Shown: piece by piece, positions 34,201-50,573 of the stretch | Layout: each line of letters starts with the position of its first letter | Position numbering within the stretch: the first letter of the stretch is position 1 | Origin: Alentia gelatinosa | Lineage: Eukaryota > Annelida > Polychaeta > Phyllodocida > Polynoidae | DNA length: 64,000 bases | Direction: 5' to 3' | Assembly: GCA_950022655.1 (NCBI GenBank) | Contig: OX465580.1 | Coordinates: forward strand, 100,582,797 to 100,646,796 | Notes under the pieces: generated by a model | Seen by the model: only the letters and a program-made list of their open reading frames with translations | Database searches by the model: none | Told to the model about the DNA's origin: nothing | Made by a program: the position numbers and the translations under genes

Positions 34201-34211
34201 GTAGACAGTAG
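7236..34211 (+). CDS. NIK/MAP3K14-like pseudokinase with a TAZ-like zinc finger, 12 coding exons, 888 aa
   Basis: Read from the sequence, the coding exons are 7228-8532 (ATG at 7236), 11234-11385, 12909-13034, 14896-15056, 16528-16627, 28061-28195, 29063-29192, 29868-30005, 30414-30559, 31144-31275, 31686-31763 and 34140-34211 (TAG). All junctions are GT..AG and reading phase is kept throughout, giving 2667 nt. Residues 1 to about 480 are Ser/Thr/Asp/Glu-rich and look disordered; I recognise no domain there. Residues ~500-579 form a Cys/His module like a TAZ zinc finger. Residues ~622-885 are kinase-like. The lead-in EHVHW and the segment LCNFSYAV resemble NIK (MAP3K14), an upstream kinase of non-canonical NF-kB signalling. 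Catalytic residues are replaced, so a scaffold or regulatory role is inferred rather than phosphotransfer. An acceptor-like TTTTGCCACAG before 7228 suggests an upstream non-coding exon. An in-frame ATG at 7185 is the alternative start. Exon calls are strong; the family call is by eye. Confidence 0.8.
9229..9376. repeat. Poly-C run and (ATCC)n microsatellite
   Basis: A C-tract at 9229-9249 is followed by about 25 copies of CATC/ATCC at 9272-9374 with one CTTC interruption. Confidence 0.95.
10360..10699. mobile_element. Fold-back MITE, 5'-truncated copy
   Basis: 10360-10500 is a near-perfect inverted repeat (ATAAATACACAATATTACCA and its complement, with GTGGCCGTATTCTCC arms). The right terminus GGTGGGTAATAAA ends at 10699. 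The full-length relative at 53829-54432 has the matching left terminus, which is missing here. Confidence 0.75.
10702..11002. mobile_element. Bipartite fold-back element, copy 1
   Basis: Unit one is TTATCTCACCC ... GGGTGAGATAA. Unit two has long arms from GAAACCCATTCAA to the inverted CATTGGTTTC, around a loop with GCGGCTTCGCC. The same ~300 bp occurs at 37848 and 47091. Confidence 0.85.
11840..12085 (-). mobile_element. Diverged solo LTR related to the 51 kb LTR element
   Basis: TGTAACGATCATGCAGG, AACAACAACA, AATTAAAGTGCCCAAG and GGTAGAG..GTGACCTC follow the order of the 51215 LTR, with many differences. The right end at TTACA is approximate. It lies in an intron of the pseudokinase gene. 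Confidence 0.65.
12112..12620 (-). repeat. Repeat R1, uninterrupted copy
   Basis: This ~505 bp is the reverse complement of segments at 51118-51214, 53543-53728 and 54685-54916. It shows what that locus looked like before two insertions. Landmarks are GCGGCCGC near 12560 and CACACCTAGAGTG (reverse). Confidence 0.85.
13920..13942. repeat. Poly-G run
   Basis: 22 consecutive G after GTGTGTGTG, within repeat copy A. The related copy B has only a short G-run here. Confidence 0.9.
14505..14670. repeat. (CCCT)n microsatellite, about 41 units
   Basis: An uninterrupted tetranucleotide run. The equivalent place in repeat copy B (near 33941-33954) has only about three units, so the expansion came after the copies separated. 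Confidence 0.97.
16150..16335. mobile_element. Fold-back element, copy 1
   Basis: The arms are GATTTTGTGGATAGGCGGC .. CCACTCGAGGTTGAC and their inverted partners, around CGCTAGCGCTCG. A close copy is at 38640-38812 and a partial one at 31320-31420. Confidence 0.8.
16955..17096 (+). repeat. Left part of a repeat interrupted by the Ty3/gypsy element
   Basis: ACTATATACCC to AATTTCGGGTATATAT matches the intact copy at 27105-27300, and the remainder of this copy resumes at 26939. Confidence 0.8.
17097..18082 (-). repeat. 3' LTR of the Ty3/gypsy element (986 bp)
   Basis: On the plus strand it runs from TGTAGTAAACACG to CCTCCGCCACA. It contains about three copies of a ~118 bp tandem repeat (17389-17740), a GC-rich GGAGGCCCGC minisatellite (17757-17925), a minus-strand TATA box CTATATAAAC (17972-17981) and a CRE TGACGTCA (18001-18008), consistent with an LTR promoter. 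Confidence 0.9.
18083..18096 (-). promoter_or_regulatory. Polypurine tract of the Ty3/gypsy element
   Basis: The minus strand reads GGGTGGGGAGAG immediately before the 3' LTR (TGTGGCGG), where the plus-strand primer is expected. Confidence 0.8.
18130..18325. repeat. Tandem motif GGGGTAAACGTACCCC, four degenerate copies
   Basis: The motif recurs at about 18147, 18200, 18258 and 18299, each preceded by a CTTAAACTATG-like string at ~50-60 bp spacing. It is nearly palindromic. It lies just inside the polypurine tract of the Ty3/gypsy element. Confidence 0.7.
19205..20535. repeat. ~305 bp tandem array between integrase and the 3' LTR (about 4.3 copies)
   Basis: Units begin near 19217, 19521, 19825 and 20141, with a partial fifth near 20455. 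Each has CGGCCATTCCCGCC, then CCGCGGACGCACCCCCTCC, then CCAGACCTCGGGCAGGTC, then CGGCCGAAACATCGCG. The GC-rich array leaves long reading frames on both strands, which I take as repeat artefacts. Confidence 0.85.
20690..21723 (-). pseudogene. Integrase of pol, with substituted catalytic residue and premature stop
   Basis: Frame 21723-21541 carries the zinc-binding N-terminus ([14 protein letters not shown], then CQANYYWPG). Frame 21577-20942 carries the core: the first Asp is in VAMDVMGPL and the second in HTDQGRNF. The Glu expected in the SDG-x-V-E-R motif is Lys (codon 21206-21208). A TGA at 20942-20944 ends the frame; the same frame then continues with a GPY/F-type C-terminal module ([15 protein letters not shown]). 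Integrase inserts the DNA copy, and this one cannot be active as it stands. Confidence 0.85.
21552..23238 (-). pseudogene. Reverse transcriptase and RNase H of pol, frameshifted
   Basis: Frame 23238-22540 has the RT fingers and palm ([25 protein letters not shown]) and the catalytic [11 protein letters not shown]. The usual FGLCNAPATF-type motif reads [10 protein letters not shown]. After YLDD the frame shifts near 22710, and the thumb plus RNase H continue in frame 22718-21552 with [16 protein letters not shown], an EMLA motif, RTDHASLKW and [15 protein letters not shown]. These enzymes copy the RNA into DNA. The frameshift disables this copy. Confidence 0.88.
23615..23989 (-). pseudogene. 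Aspartic protease domain of pol
   Basis: The 124-codon frame has the active-site motif [13 protein letters not shown] near residue 30 and a later ILGAGFL stretch typical of the flap/C-terminal part of retropepsins. It would cleave the Gag-Pol precursor. It lies between the gag zinc knuckle and RT, as in Ty3/gypsy. A linker frame (23610-23320) follows in another phase. Confidence 0.8.
24052..25835 (-). pseudogene. gag region, broken into three frames
   Basis: Reading frames 25835-25443, 25403-24720 and 24723-24052 follow one another from just inside the primer-binding site. The first two are Pro/Gly/Arg-rich. The second ends in a typical capsid lead-in ([16 protein letters not shown]), and the third contains the retrotransposon capsid-like domain and a zinc knuckle [14 protein letters not shown] (C-x2-C-x4-H-x4-C). 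Gag forms the intracellular particle. The frame change near 24720 falls inside the capsid domain, so the gene is inactive here. Confidence 0.8.
25840..25857 (-). promoter_or_regulatory. Primer-binding site of the Ty3/gypsy element
   Basis: Directly inside the 5' LTR the minus strand reads TTGGTGGCAGCTGTGGGG; TGG is complementary to the tRNA CCA end. The priming tRNA was not identified. Confidence 0.75.
25858..26938 (-). repeat. 5' LTR of the Ty3/gypsy element (1081 bp)
   Basis: It matches the other LTR closely outside its repeats; the first ~125 bp show only a few differences. It carries four copies of the ~118 bp repeat (26153-26625) and a shorter GC minisatellite. A TATA box (near 26794-26808, minus) and a CRE TGACGTCA (26824-26831) are at equivalent places. 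The length difference is explained by repeat copy number. Confidence 0.9.
26939..27370 (+). repeat. Continuation of the interrupted repeat and an intact tandem copy
   Basis: 26939-27100 carries ATATAACTTCCAACCATG and TCTCGTTCTGTGACTTGTAC. 27105-27370 repeats the whole unit without interruption, with ATATATAGTAAATATATAAC at the position where the other copy holds the retrotransposon. Confidence 0.8.
27507..27897. mobile_element. piggyBac-type MITE with TTAA target duplication
   Basis: TTAA flanks both ends (27503-27506, 27898-27901). The terminal inverted repeats are CCCTTTCCTT and AAGGAAAGGG. The 391 bp interior has no transposase and contains ATGATGCCTC/ATGATGCCCC repeats. Confidence 0.85.
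32095..32717. mobile_element. 623 bp TIR element inserted in repeat copy B
   Basis: The termini are TCTCGGGAGCGG and CCGCTCCCGAGA, flanked by AT on each side. Copy A at ~13762 reads CTTTATGGACAT with no insert, so the borders are exact. Internal sequence includes GTGACGTCATCG but no clear gene. Confidence 0.88.
33141..33231. mobile_element. 91 bp insertion with 12 bp target duplication
   Basis: TGGTTCATAACT is present at 33129-33140 and again at 33232-33243, but only once in repeat copy A. The insert has a GC-rich core and a T-run (TCTTTTTTACC). Confidence 0.8.
33360..33705. mobile_element. Inserted segment with fold-back and a 21 bp tandem repeat
   Basis: AGGGAAACTATGTTCC..AAAGTTAC is inverted at 33460-33500. 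Five copies of AAACGTCAACCTGGGCAGT lie at 33547-33643. TAGGAATAGAG flanks both sides. A related partial sequence lies at 37010-37230. Confidence 0.65.
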
Positions 34212-34516
34212 AACAGACGCACTCAGTTATCGATCAAGTATTACTACCACTTCACACCTCAAGAAAGATTGATTAGATCCGCCACTGCTTTACATTTGGA
34301 TACGTGGGAACTTTCTTGGCCCATATTTATATTTGCTGGTGTCAAGCTCAATATATTATCCGTATCAACCATCTTTTTTACTTGCCATGGTTTTTTTTGT
34401 ATTATTTTGTGGGAGGTGTCGTGGAAGGTAGAGAACATTGAAATATGGTACTTTCGTATGTGTGATTATTGTCTGCTGTGACATTGGTTAAAAGCAGGGG
34501 CCAGTGGGCTTCCAAT

Positions 34517-34534
34517 AATAAATAGTTGAATAAA
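34517..34534 (+). terminator. Two candidate polyadenylation signals of the pseudokinase gene
   Basis: AATAAA occurs at 34517-34522 and 34529-34534, about 310 nt after the stop codon. This would give a 3' UTR of roughly 340 nt. Confidence 0.6.
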
Positions 34535-36896
34535 GAGAACAATTGTATATGTAATTGTAAAGAGAACAATTGTATATGTAGAACTGGGCTTCTACTGATG
34601 CCGGATATGAACGTGGCGCCACAGGTTCGCTCACGACCTAGACTTTTGAAGTGTGAAGTAAACTTTCCATGCCGAAGATTGTTCAGATTGGGAGGAGGGT
34701 TGCCTCTTGCTCAGTGTGACCAAATAATGTGCTACAGTTTAAGAACTTCTGTGATATTTCTTCTCTCAATTTAAGGATTCCTTTTTCCTCCTCCATTCGA
34801 GTGAATCAATCCATGGTGTGGCACTACAGAAGGAAGACAAAGTCCCATTTTTTTGCATGCAGAACCCCTTTGAGTAATCAATGTTGAGTTCTCAATGAAG
34901 ATTTCTTTTTGCTCATAGTGCTCTTCCTTAAATATGGTAATCTTATTGAAATAAGCAGCAACAGGGGCATTTTGTAGCACTTGATATTGTAGTTAATGCT
35001 CCTAATTCATCAATGTTGAAGAAAAACAACTAATGACCTTGTGAGACTGCGTTGATTCTGGGACAAATGGACTAGTGTTTGTCCATTGTTGTCTCCCCCT
35101 ACATCAGTCTGTCAGACTGAGGGAGGGTGCACACCCATTTCCCAGTAGAGAAACGGGACTAACCATAGACACTGAACTCCAGGGAATGATGTAACTGTGG
35201 TTAACTTGGGCATTAATCATTATTGTACTATAGTAGTGCAACTAAGCTGATTTCATATGATATGATATGAATGCATTTCGTTACAAATATCAATTCTTGT
35301 CATTGAACACAAATATGGGAGTCTGCCTCATTGTTTAGCTAAAAACGTCGACCCCTGGCAGAAAGTGAACAAAATTTTGCTTGCGATCTTTTTCCCGGCG
35401 ATATGGTACCACCCCCTCCCTCCCCACCAGTGACGAGCAAATTGTCGCTGGCCTTTTCCCGAGCAAAAGGGCAAAAGTAGCCTGCCACTTTTGTATCAAA
35501 CATGTTTGATATTTTTGCTGTTATTCGGGACCTATTTTCTGGCCCTCTCACTGGGCAGTCCGTTGACCCTTACTTCAACCCTAGATGTGAGGGAGCAGAC
35601 CTTCCCCCTGGCAAGGCCGGGGAGCTGACAGCACTTGCCCACTACAATACATATATAAGATATTCTCCGATCCGGCCTGGAAGTAGGTGGCGCTGCGAAC
35701 CGCCTTGGCGGCCATTTTGGAGACACACCTCCGCAGTGCTAAGCCTATGAGCCATTTGGACGTCCATTTATGATATTATTTAAAGTGTGAGGATGTTTTA
35801 AGTACCACTGAAGAATTTCTCCTGACAAAATCAGACTTCCCTCGCAATTTCAGATCAAATGACTATGTGGTAGCTCCAGTTAGACTACAAACGCGATATC
35901 AACAAATCGTCGAAACAAGCGATTTTCTACGAGTTGGCACATTTAAATTATGTCTGAATAATGTAAATAATCCTATTTCAACTATTACATGTACAGAATG
36001 AACAAGAGAAGGTCGATTAATACAGTTTTTCGCCATTTTAGACTCCGACAGCGCTTTGTATTCACCAGGCAAGATGGCGGATCGATCCGTTGTCAGGTGA
36101 ATTTACATATTTTGGAGGGTATTTTGAACCGGAAGTGTCCATCCGGATCGGAGAATATGTAATCTGCTTAAGCATTAACTATAATAAAAATGTATTCTAT
36201 TATATATATATGCTATCTTCAAAGGGCTATTGTCAGAAAACACTGAGAAAAAATTATCAATTCTATGATATTACTATATACTGGTGCATGAATGTCTCAC
36301 TTTTACACAATAGGAGAAAAGATTCCGTTCGGCCGCACCGTGGCGTAAAATATTTTTACTACCCACCGTACCACGTGCTCTGTTGACATTTTCGGGGAAA
36401 AAATAAACAAACAAAATGGCGGCCGTCCCCCTCGATTCGTATCGATAACGGTCCGTATAAGCAAAGTAAGATTGCCCAGCCCTACACACCCACCCAAAAT
36501 CCATTAATAATAAACAAACAAATAGTAAACATCGCAAATACATACCTAATGAAGACATTTTCATGTTAGAATATATGAAAAAAACAACCCGCCCGTACAC
36601 TTGAATTCGGAGCAAAAGTTACTATATGATGTCATTACTACCGCTCACTCTCCAAGCAGATCTTTCGTGGCGCTAACGCTTACTTTAATCTCTGCTACAA
36701 CCCCTCGCTACACTCTCCATAACAACGTTCTGACGTCATCGCATAGGCGCCACTAAGCGGATCACCCTTAAACTATCCATCAAGGTGAATGTTCGGGGGT
36801 TCATACATGCCTTACTTATTTCGGAGATTGAAATGGGTTGATAGTTTAAGTACAAAAATTGCATTTAGAAAGAACGTCGGTATATAGTAATAAAAA

Positions 36897-36990
36897 GACA
36901 TAGTGAGCGTGGCCGAATTCCATCTGTTCCTCGATATTTTGGTCAGAAATATCTCTTAACAGATTCCATTCGGCCACACTAACCATGTCT
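36897..36990. repeat. Short inverted repeat
   Basis: ACATAGTGAGCGTGGCCGAA is inverted downstream as TTCGGCCACACTAACCATGT around an AT-rich loop. Confidence 0.75.
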
Positions 36991-37847
36991 TTCTATATTC
37001 TACTGCACATTTTCCAAGTACTTGGTTTCCCTATTCCTATACCTTCAAATATAGATAAGAATAATTATTTCTTTACCTGCGATAGCCCCAGATAAATGGC
37101 CAACCTTGTCGAGTAACTGCAATAGCTATGTTTTCGTCCCAGCGCTCTTTTTATCACATAGTCAACCTGGGATGAAAACGTCAGCCTAGCTACATAACTC
37201 ATAATTTCTGCAACCCTAGCAGCAGTATGTAACTGTAGAGGTTTCGGAAATGGGTATATAAGAAAGTTTGCTAAGTGTGACAGGAGGGGCCTTGCGATAT
37301 GAGGTCCCGCCCCCTAGTCCATGGGCTGACGGCTGAGGGGGAGGAGGTTGTTATCTTTGCCCCTCCCCTGCTGTGCCAATGGGCAAATATCGCAAGGGAA
37401 ATATTCCACATATCGCAAGGGAAAATGACGCTAAGTGTGTATTGGTCTTTATATATGTTGATATCAAACTTTTTAAGTGCATGTTGGAATTGAAATGACT
37501 GCCGTGAAACCATCGTGAACTATATTCTTGTTGTAACTTGAGCCAAAGAACTGCCGCATCAACCACAAATGGCTCCCGCTAGATTCAAACACGAAGCGTT
37601 TAGAGATGGCATCAACAAAGCTACAACATGGATTTGTTCACATTCATAACTGGATTTCGATGAGTGTATTCATATTTGAACAGATAGAATATACAATTAC
37701 GAAGATTCAACACAATAATCGAACGACAGAATTAGTGCAGATATATATTGAAATAGATTTGTATTATTTTCCAACAAAAGTAAAAGGTTGTCGGGGCCAG
37801 TCCGGCTCGTCTCAATTTCAGATGATTAACTTGAACAGTTTCAGATA

Positions 37848-38144
37848 ATTTATCTCACCCCAGATATTTTTTCTCCATAGACTTAACATTGGAAACTCAT
37901 ATCTAACACCCATTAGATATTTAGGAAAAATATCCAATGGGGAATAATGTCATAAATGTTAGCCCATTAGTCAATATTAAGGGTGAGATAAATTCAGAAA
38001 CCCATCCAAGTTTAGGGTCAGAGCTCGATCCCATCTCATTTGAATCACATAGCAATTCATGTGGCTTCGCCTTGTGAATTACTACGTGATTCAAACTCGA
38101 TGGGATACAAGCTCAGACCCTAAACTTTCATGGGTTTCCTATAA
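37848..38144. mobile_element. Bipartite fold-back element, copy 2
   Basis: Same order as 10702-11002: TTTATCTCACCCC, GGGTGAGATAA, then the arms ending TTTCATGGGTTTCC. Confidence 0.85.
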
Positions 38145-38639
38145 ACTTGAATCCGACAGAAGTCAATTGTAAGTTACTCTGGCACGGACTTGTATATGTA
38201 AGTCCGTACTCTGGGAGAGAGGTCAAATCATTACAGATAATTTTAGTCACATAGGTTTCCTAGCCGTTGATATGAATTGTATGAGAAATCCCAGTATTTT
38301 CACTTGTAATTATGTATTGAACAGATTATTGCTGTTTAAAAAAAAGATGTATCCTGCAGATATACATATGGCGCTTAAAATTGTATTTTCGTTGTTAAAC
38401 CTGATTGTGTGAAGCGACTTTCGAAACACCCGTTGACTAGTCATGGTCATTACAAAAGAATGGGGTGAGGTGCAAAAGGTCTATCACTACAATTGGATTT
38501 GTTGGTTGTTTTATCACTTGTTGACAAAGTGTTTAGTACATGGACATCTAATAACCGGTTAAGACCTGTCTGATATACATACGCTTGAATATATTATATG
38601 GGCCGTATGTACTTATCTTATTATTGCTAGGCACTTCGT

Positions 38640-38812
38640 GGGTTTAATTCATTCGAAAAGATGGATAATAAATACAACAAACTGTAAACCACTCGAGGTT
38701 GACGTCGTAACACATTCGCTAGCGCTCGTGTATTACGACGCGTCAACCTCGAGTGGTTGACGGCCGCCTTTCCACAAAACCATCGATTATTGTCTATGTA
38801 TACCATGGATTT
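38640..38812. mobile_element. Fold-back element, copy 2
   Basis: It matches 16150-16335, including CGCTAGCGCTCGTGTATTAC and CCACAAAACCATCGATTATT. Confidence 0.8.
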
Positions 38813-40700
38813 TGATCTGTACACCACATGTTAGTTTTTGAATAATGGGTAGTGGTCTACTGAGTCCCCATATATTTTCAATGGGTACTTTGTATAACAA
38901 ACGTGTCATTTTCATGCTAATGAGTAAAATGAAAACTGGGCATTTGCGTGTTATCTTAATCTCGCACCTGTCTTTCGAATTTCATATACCGCTCAGCTCT
39001 GCCATAAATTGTTTTGTGGGATATAGAATTCAAGATGGACCGGTGTACCTAAAATATCAAACACTCATGTGGTTCTCCTATATTCCATTGACAGTTATGA
39101 CCCTTTCTGAACGTCGACTCCATAAATAAATATGTTGCTACTGTCTTTGCTTGTTTATGAATTGTCTCACGACTGATTTTAAATATCTTGTGATGCCACT
39201 GAATGTATATAGAAACAAGATGACTGCGAGGGCAACTCTTATGAATATAAGAATAAAAAGAATGTGATATAGACACTTAGTTATATTGTCATTGAAACTG
39301 TCCCGCGACTATGATCATCTAGAGTAGAAACCTGTTTAACCTCCATTTTAATGAGTCAGCGTGCCTAATCAAGCGGAAAACACTTATGCTATAGCGTACG
39401 GTAGTTTTGAATCCAAACCATTTTTTAGAAACAACAAATATTGGGTTAAAAATATGTAATCTTATGTCATACTTGCGGTAAAATGCTAAAAGTAGTAAAT
39501 ACCTACTGGGATGTCAGTAGAATATACAAGGAATTTTTTTAATAACACAATGAACTGCACAAGCGTGACCCAAGAGACACTCCCCCAGCACAATTCTTGT
39601 ACTTATTGATAAACGAGTCCTGGCCGGGAATCTTTCCTTGGCTTGCTGCTTTACTGACACTGGGATCCCAAGAAAAGTTAACAGAGGTTGGCCATGGAGA
39701 GGAGCTGAGGGTAGGCTCAGTCGACAGGGAATGAAGGAATTGGAGGAAAGATCTGTATCATTACCCGAGTCTGTGGGTAGGTTCAGGGAGGGGAATGAAG
39801 GATTGTTACTGATATGGGTAATTCATCAGTTGCTGTTTATTTCATACAAGGTAAAAGGAATTTTCTATCTAAAAATGAAAACAAGGATTTCCTTGGAAAC
39901 TAGGGTAACTGACCAGGGGGACAAAATCTGTCTCAGAGTGTCGAAATAATATTCATACGTCCCTGCGAACCACGTGGCCAGTCATTCTGCTATTTGGGGA
40001 GTTGTAGAATGCAGGGATGGCAGTTGGCTTCAGGGAAAAAAGTGGAAATATTTTTCATGTGGAATTTTCTGCCTCAGAGAGACCAGGAAAACTTTGATAA
40101 TATGTCCTTGTCAGCCATGGCATTGGGCTAAGGGTCTGTTGGGAGGTCAAACCACCGTTTTATTCAGCAGGGATGTCAGTTGGGGTCATGAAAAAAAGTG
40201 AAAATATTTTTCACATGGATTATTCTGCTCCAGAGAGACTGGAAAAACTTGGATAATATGTTCTTGTCGGCCTTGGCGTGGGGCTGAGGGTCTGTGGGGA
40301 GGTTCAAACCACCGTTTTATTGGTGTAAATGAGGCTTAATCAATATTATCTTTGTTTGACGCAAGGAAAAGCAATTACAAATACTGAATATCAAAAAGTG
40401 GATTTCCACGGAAAAGTGGAAAACTGACATCTCTGTTATTGGTGTAAATAAGGTTAATCAATGTTATCTTTGTTTGACGCAAGGAAAAGCAATTACACAT
40501 ACTGAATAAGAAAAAGTGGATTTCCACGGAAAAGTGGAACACTGACATCTCTGAGAATGGCATTCTTAATTATTTTTAGGTATATGATAATCGTCGCAAC
40601 TCACTCACTAGGTGGGGTATCTACAGTATAGAGTGTACCAGCTACCAAGTATGTTAAGCCAGTGAATACACAAAACATAATTTTAGAGAAAAATGCTACT

Positions 40701-40706
40701 TTTATT
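40701..40706 (-). terminator. Polyadenylation signal of beta-tubulin
   Basis: AATAAA on the minus strand, 182 nt past the stop codon of the tubulin. Confidence 0.6.
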
Positions 40707-40887
40707 CCTGTTGTTCTTTAATGATTACATCTTTGAAGTGGATGCAGCACGAGATGTTGTTGTGATGCGAGATGACAAGCCTTATATTCTTGATATTATA
40801 TGTTGATGAAATATGTTTATAGCTTTGTAGGAGTTCTACTGTCACATGATCTGTCTGAGTTTAAACATCATTTTCAGCTGGTTTTGT

Positions 40888-50287
<9,400 letters not shown>

Positions 50288-50573
50288 TATGGCTTGACTT
50301 TATATAAATTCTTTAAATAGTTGTGACCTTGCCTCTGCTAAAGCAAAACTGACGACCGTTTGAAATAGGAAGGACTTTATATAGTGACGTGTCAACAAGC
50401 AACGTTGCCTTGACCACATATGACGCACTAACAGTTTACTGACGTCACACATCATAGCAGAGCTGTCATATGCCAAATATGGTAATAGAGGCGTGGCCAT
50501 CCTCAAACACGTGAGGAGTGGATGAGAAACCTGAGGGTTTTTTAACTTTAAGTTTAAGATACACGGCGAGAAC
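50288..50573. promoter_or_regulatory. Shared divergent promoter of beta-tubulin and the receptor gene
   Basis: These 286 bp separate the two start codons, which point away from each other. A CTATATAAAG box on the minus strand at 50375-50384 is placed to give tubulin a 5' leader of about 60 nt. A perfect CRE palindrome TGACGTCA lies at 50440-50447, and a half-site TGACGTG overlaps the TATA region. A second TATA-like run at 50296-50306 is probably too close to the tubulin ATG to act as a TATA box. No TATA box is evident on the receptor side. The sites are seen; their function is inferred. Confidence 0.6.

Larger units (their letters stand above)
28061..34211 (+). other. Kinase-like (pseudokinase) domain exons
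   Basis: Seven exons encode about 276 residues. The glycine loop is degenerate (RLGNYGNAV). The beta-3 Lys (WVVKK) and the alpha-C Glu (HAEVLRKL) are kept. The catalytic loop reads YLNWTAENVLL, so the HRD Asp is Asn and the following Lys is Thr, while the metal-binding Asn remains. DFG is replaced by NFS. The APE-like PPE, the helix-F Asp (SDVWGLG) and the helix-I Arg (HPIER) are present. The fold is therefore probably intact and phosphotransfer improbable. The splice sites on both sides of the altered catalytic loop (30005/30414) are canonical, so the changes are not an exon-calling artefact. Confidence 0.8.
34535..40700. other. Intergenic region between the pseudokinase and tubulin genes
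   Basis: No coding exon is recognised. It contains a duplicated AAAGAGAACAATTGTATATG string (34530-34580), YY1-like sites (AAGATGGCGGAT near 36072, AAATGGCGGCC near 36415, inverted CGGCCATTTTGG near 35709), fold-backs and diverged repeats. 39780-40560 holds at least three copies of a unit containing ATGTCAGTTGG, AAACCACCGTTTTATT and GGATTTCCACGGAAAAGTGG, which recurs at 43329-43600. Confidence 0.6.
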
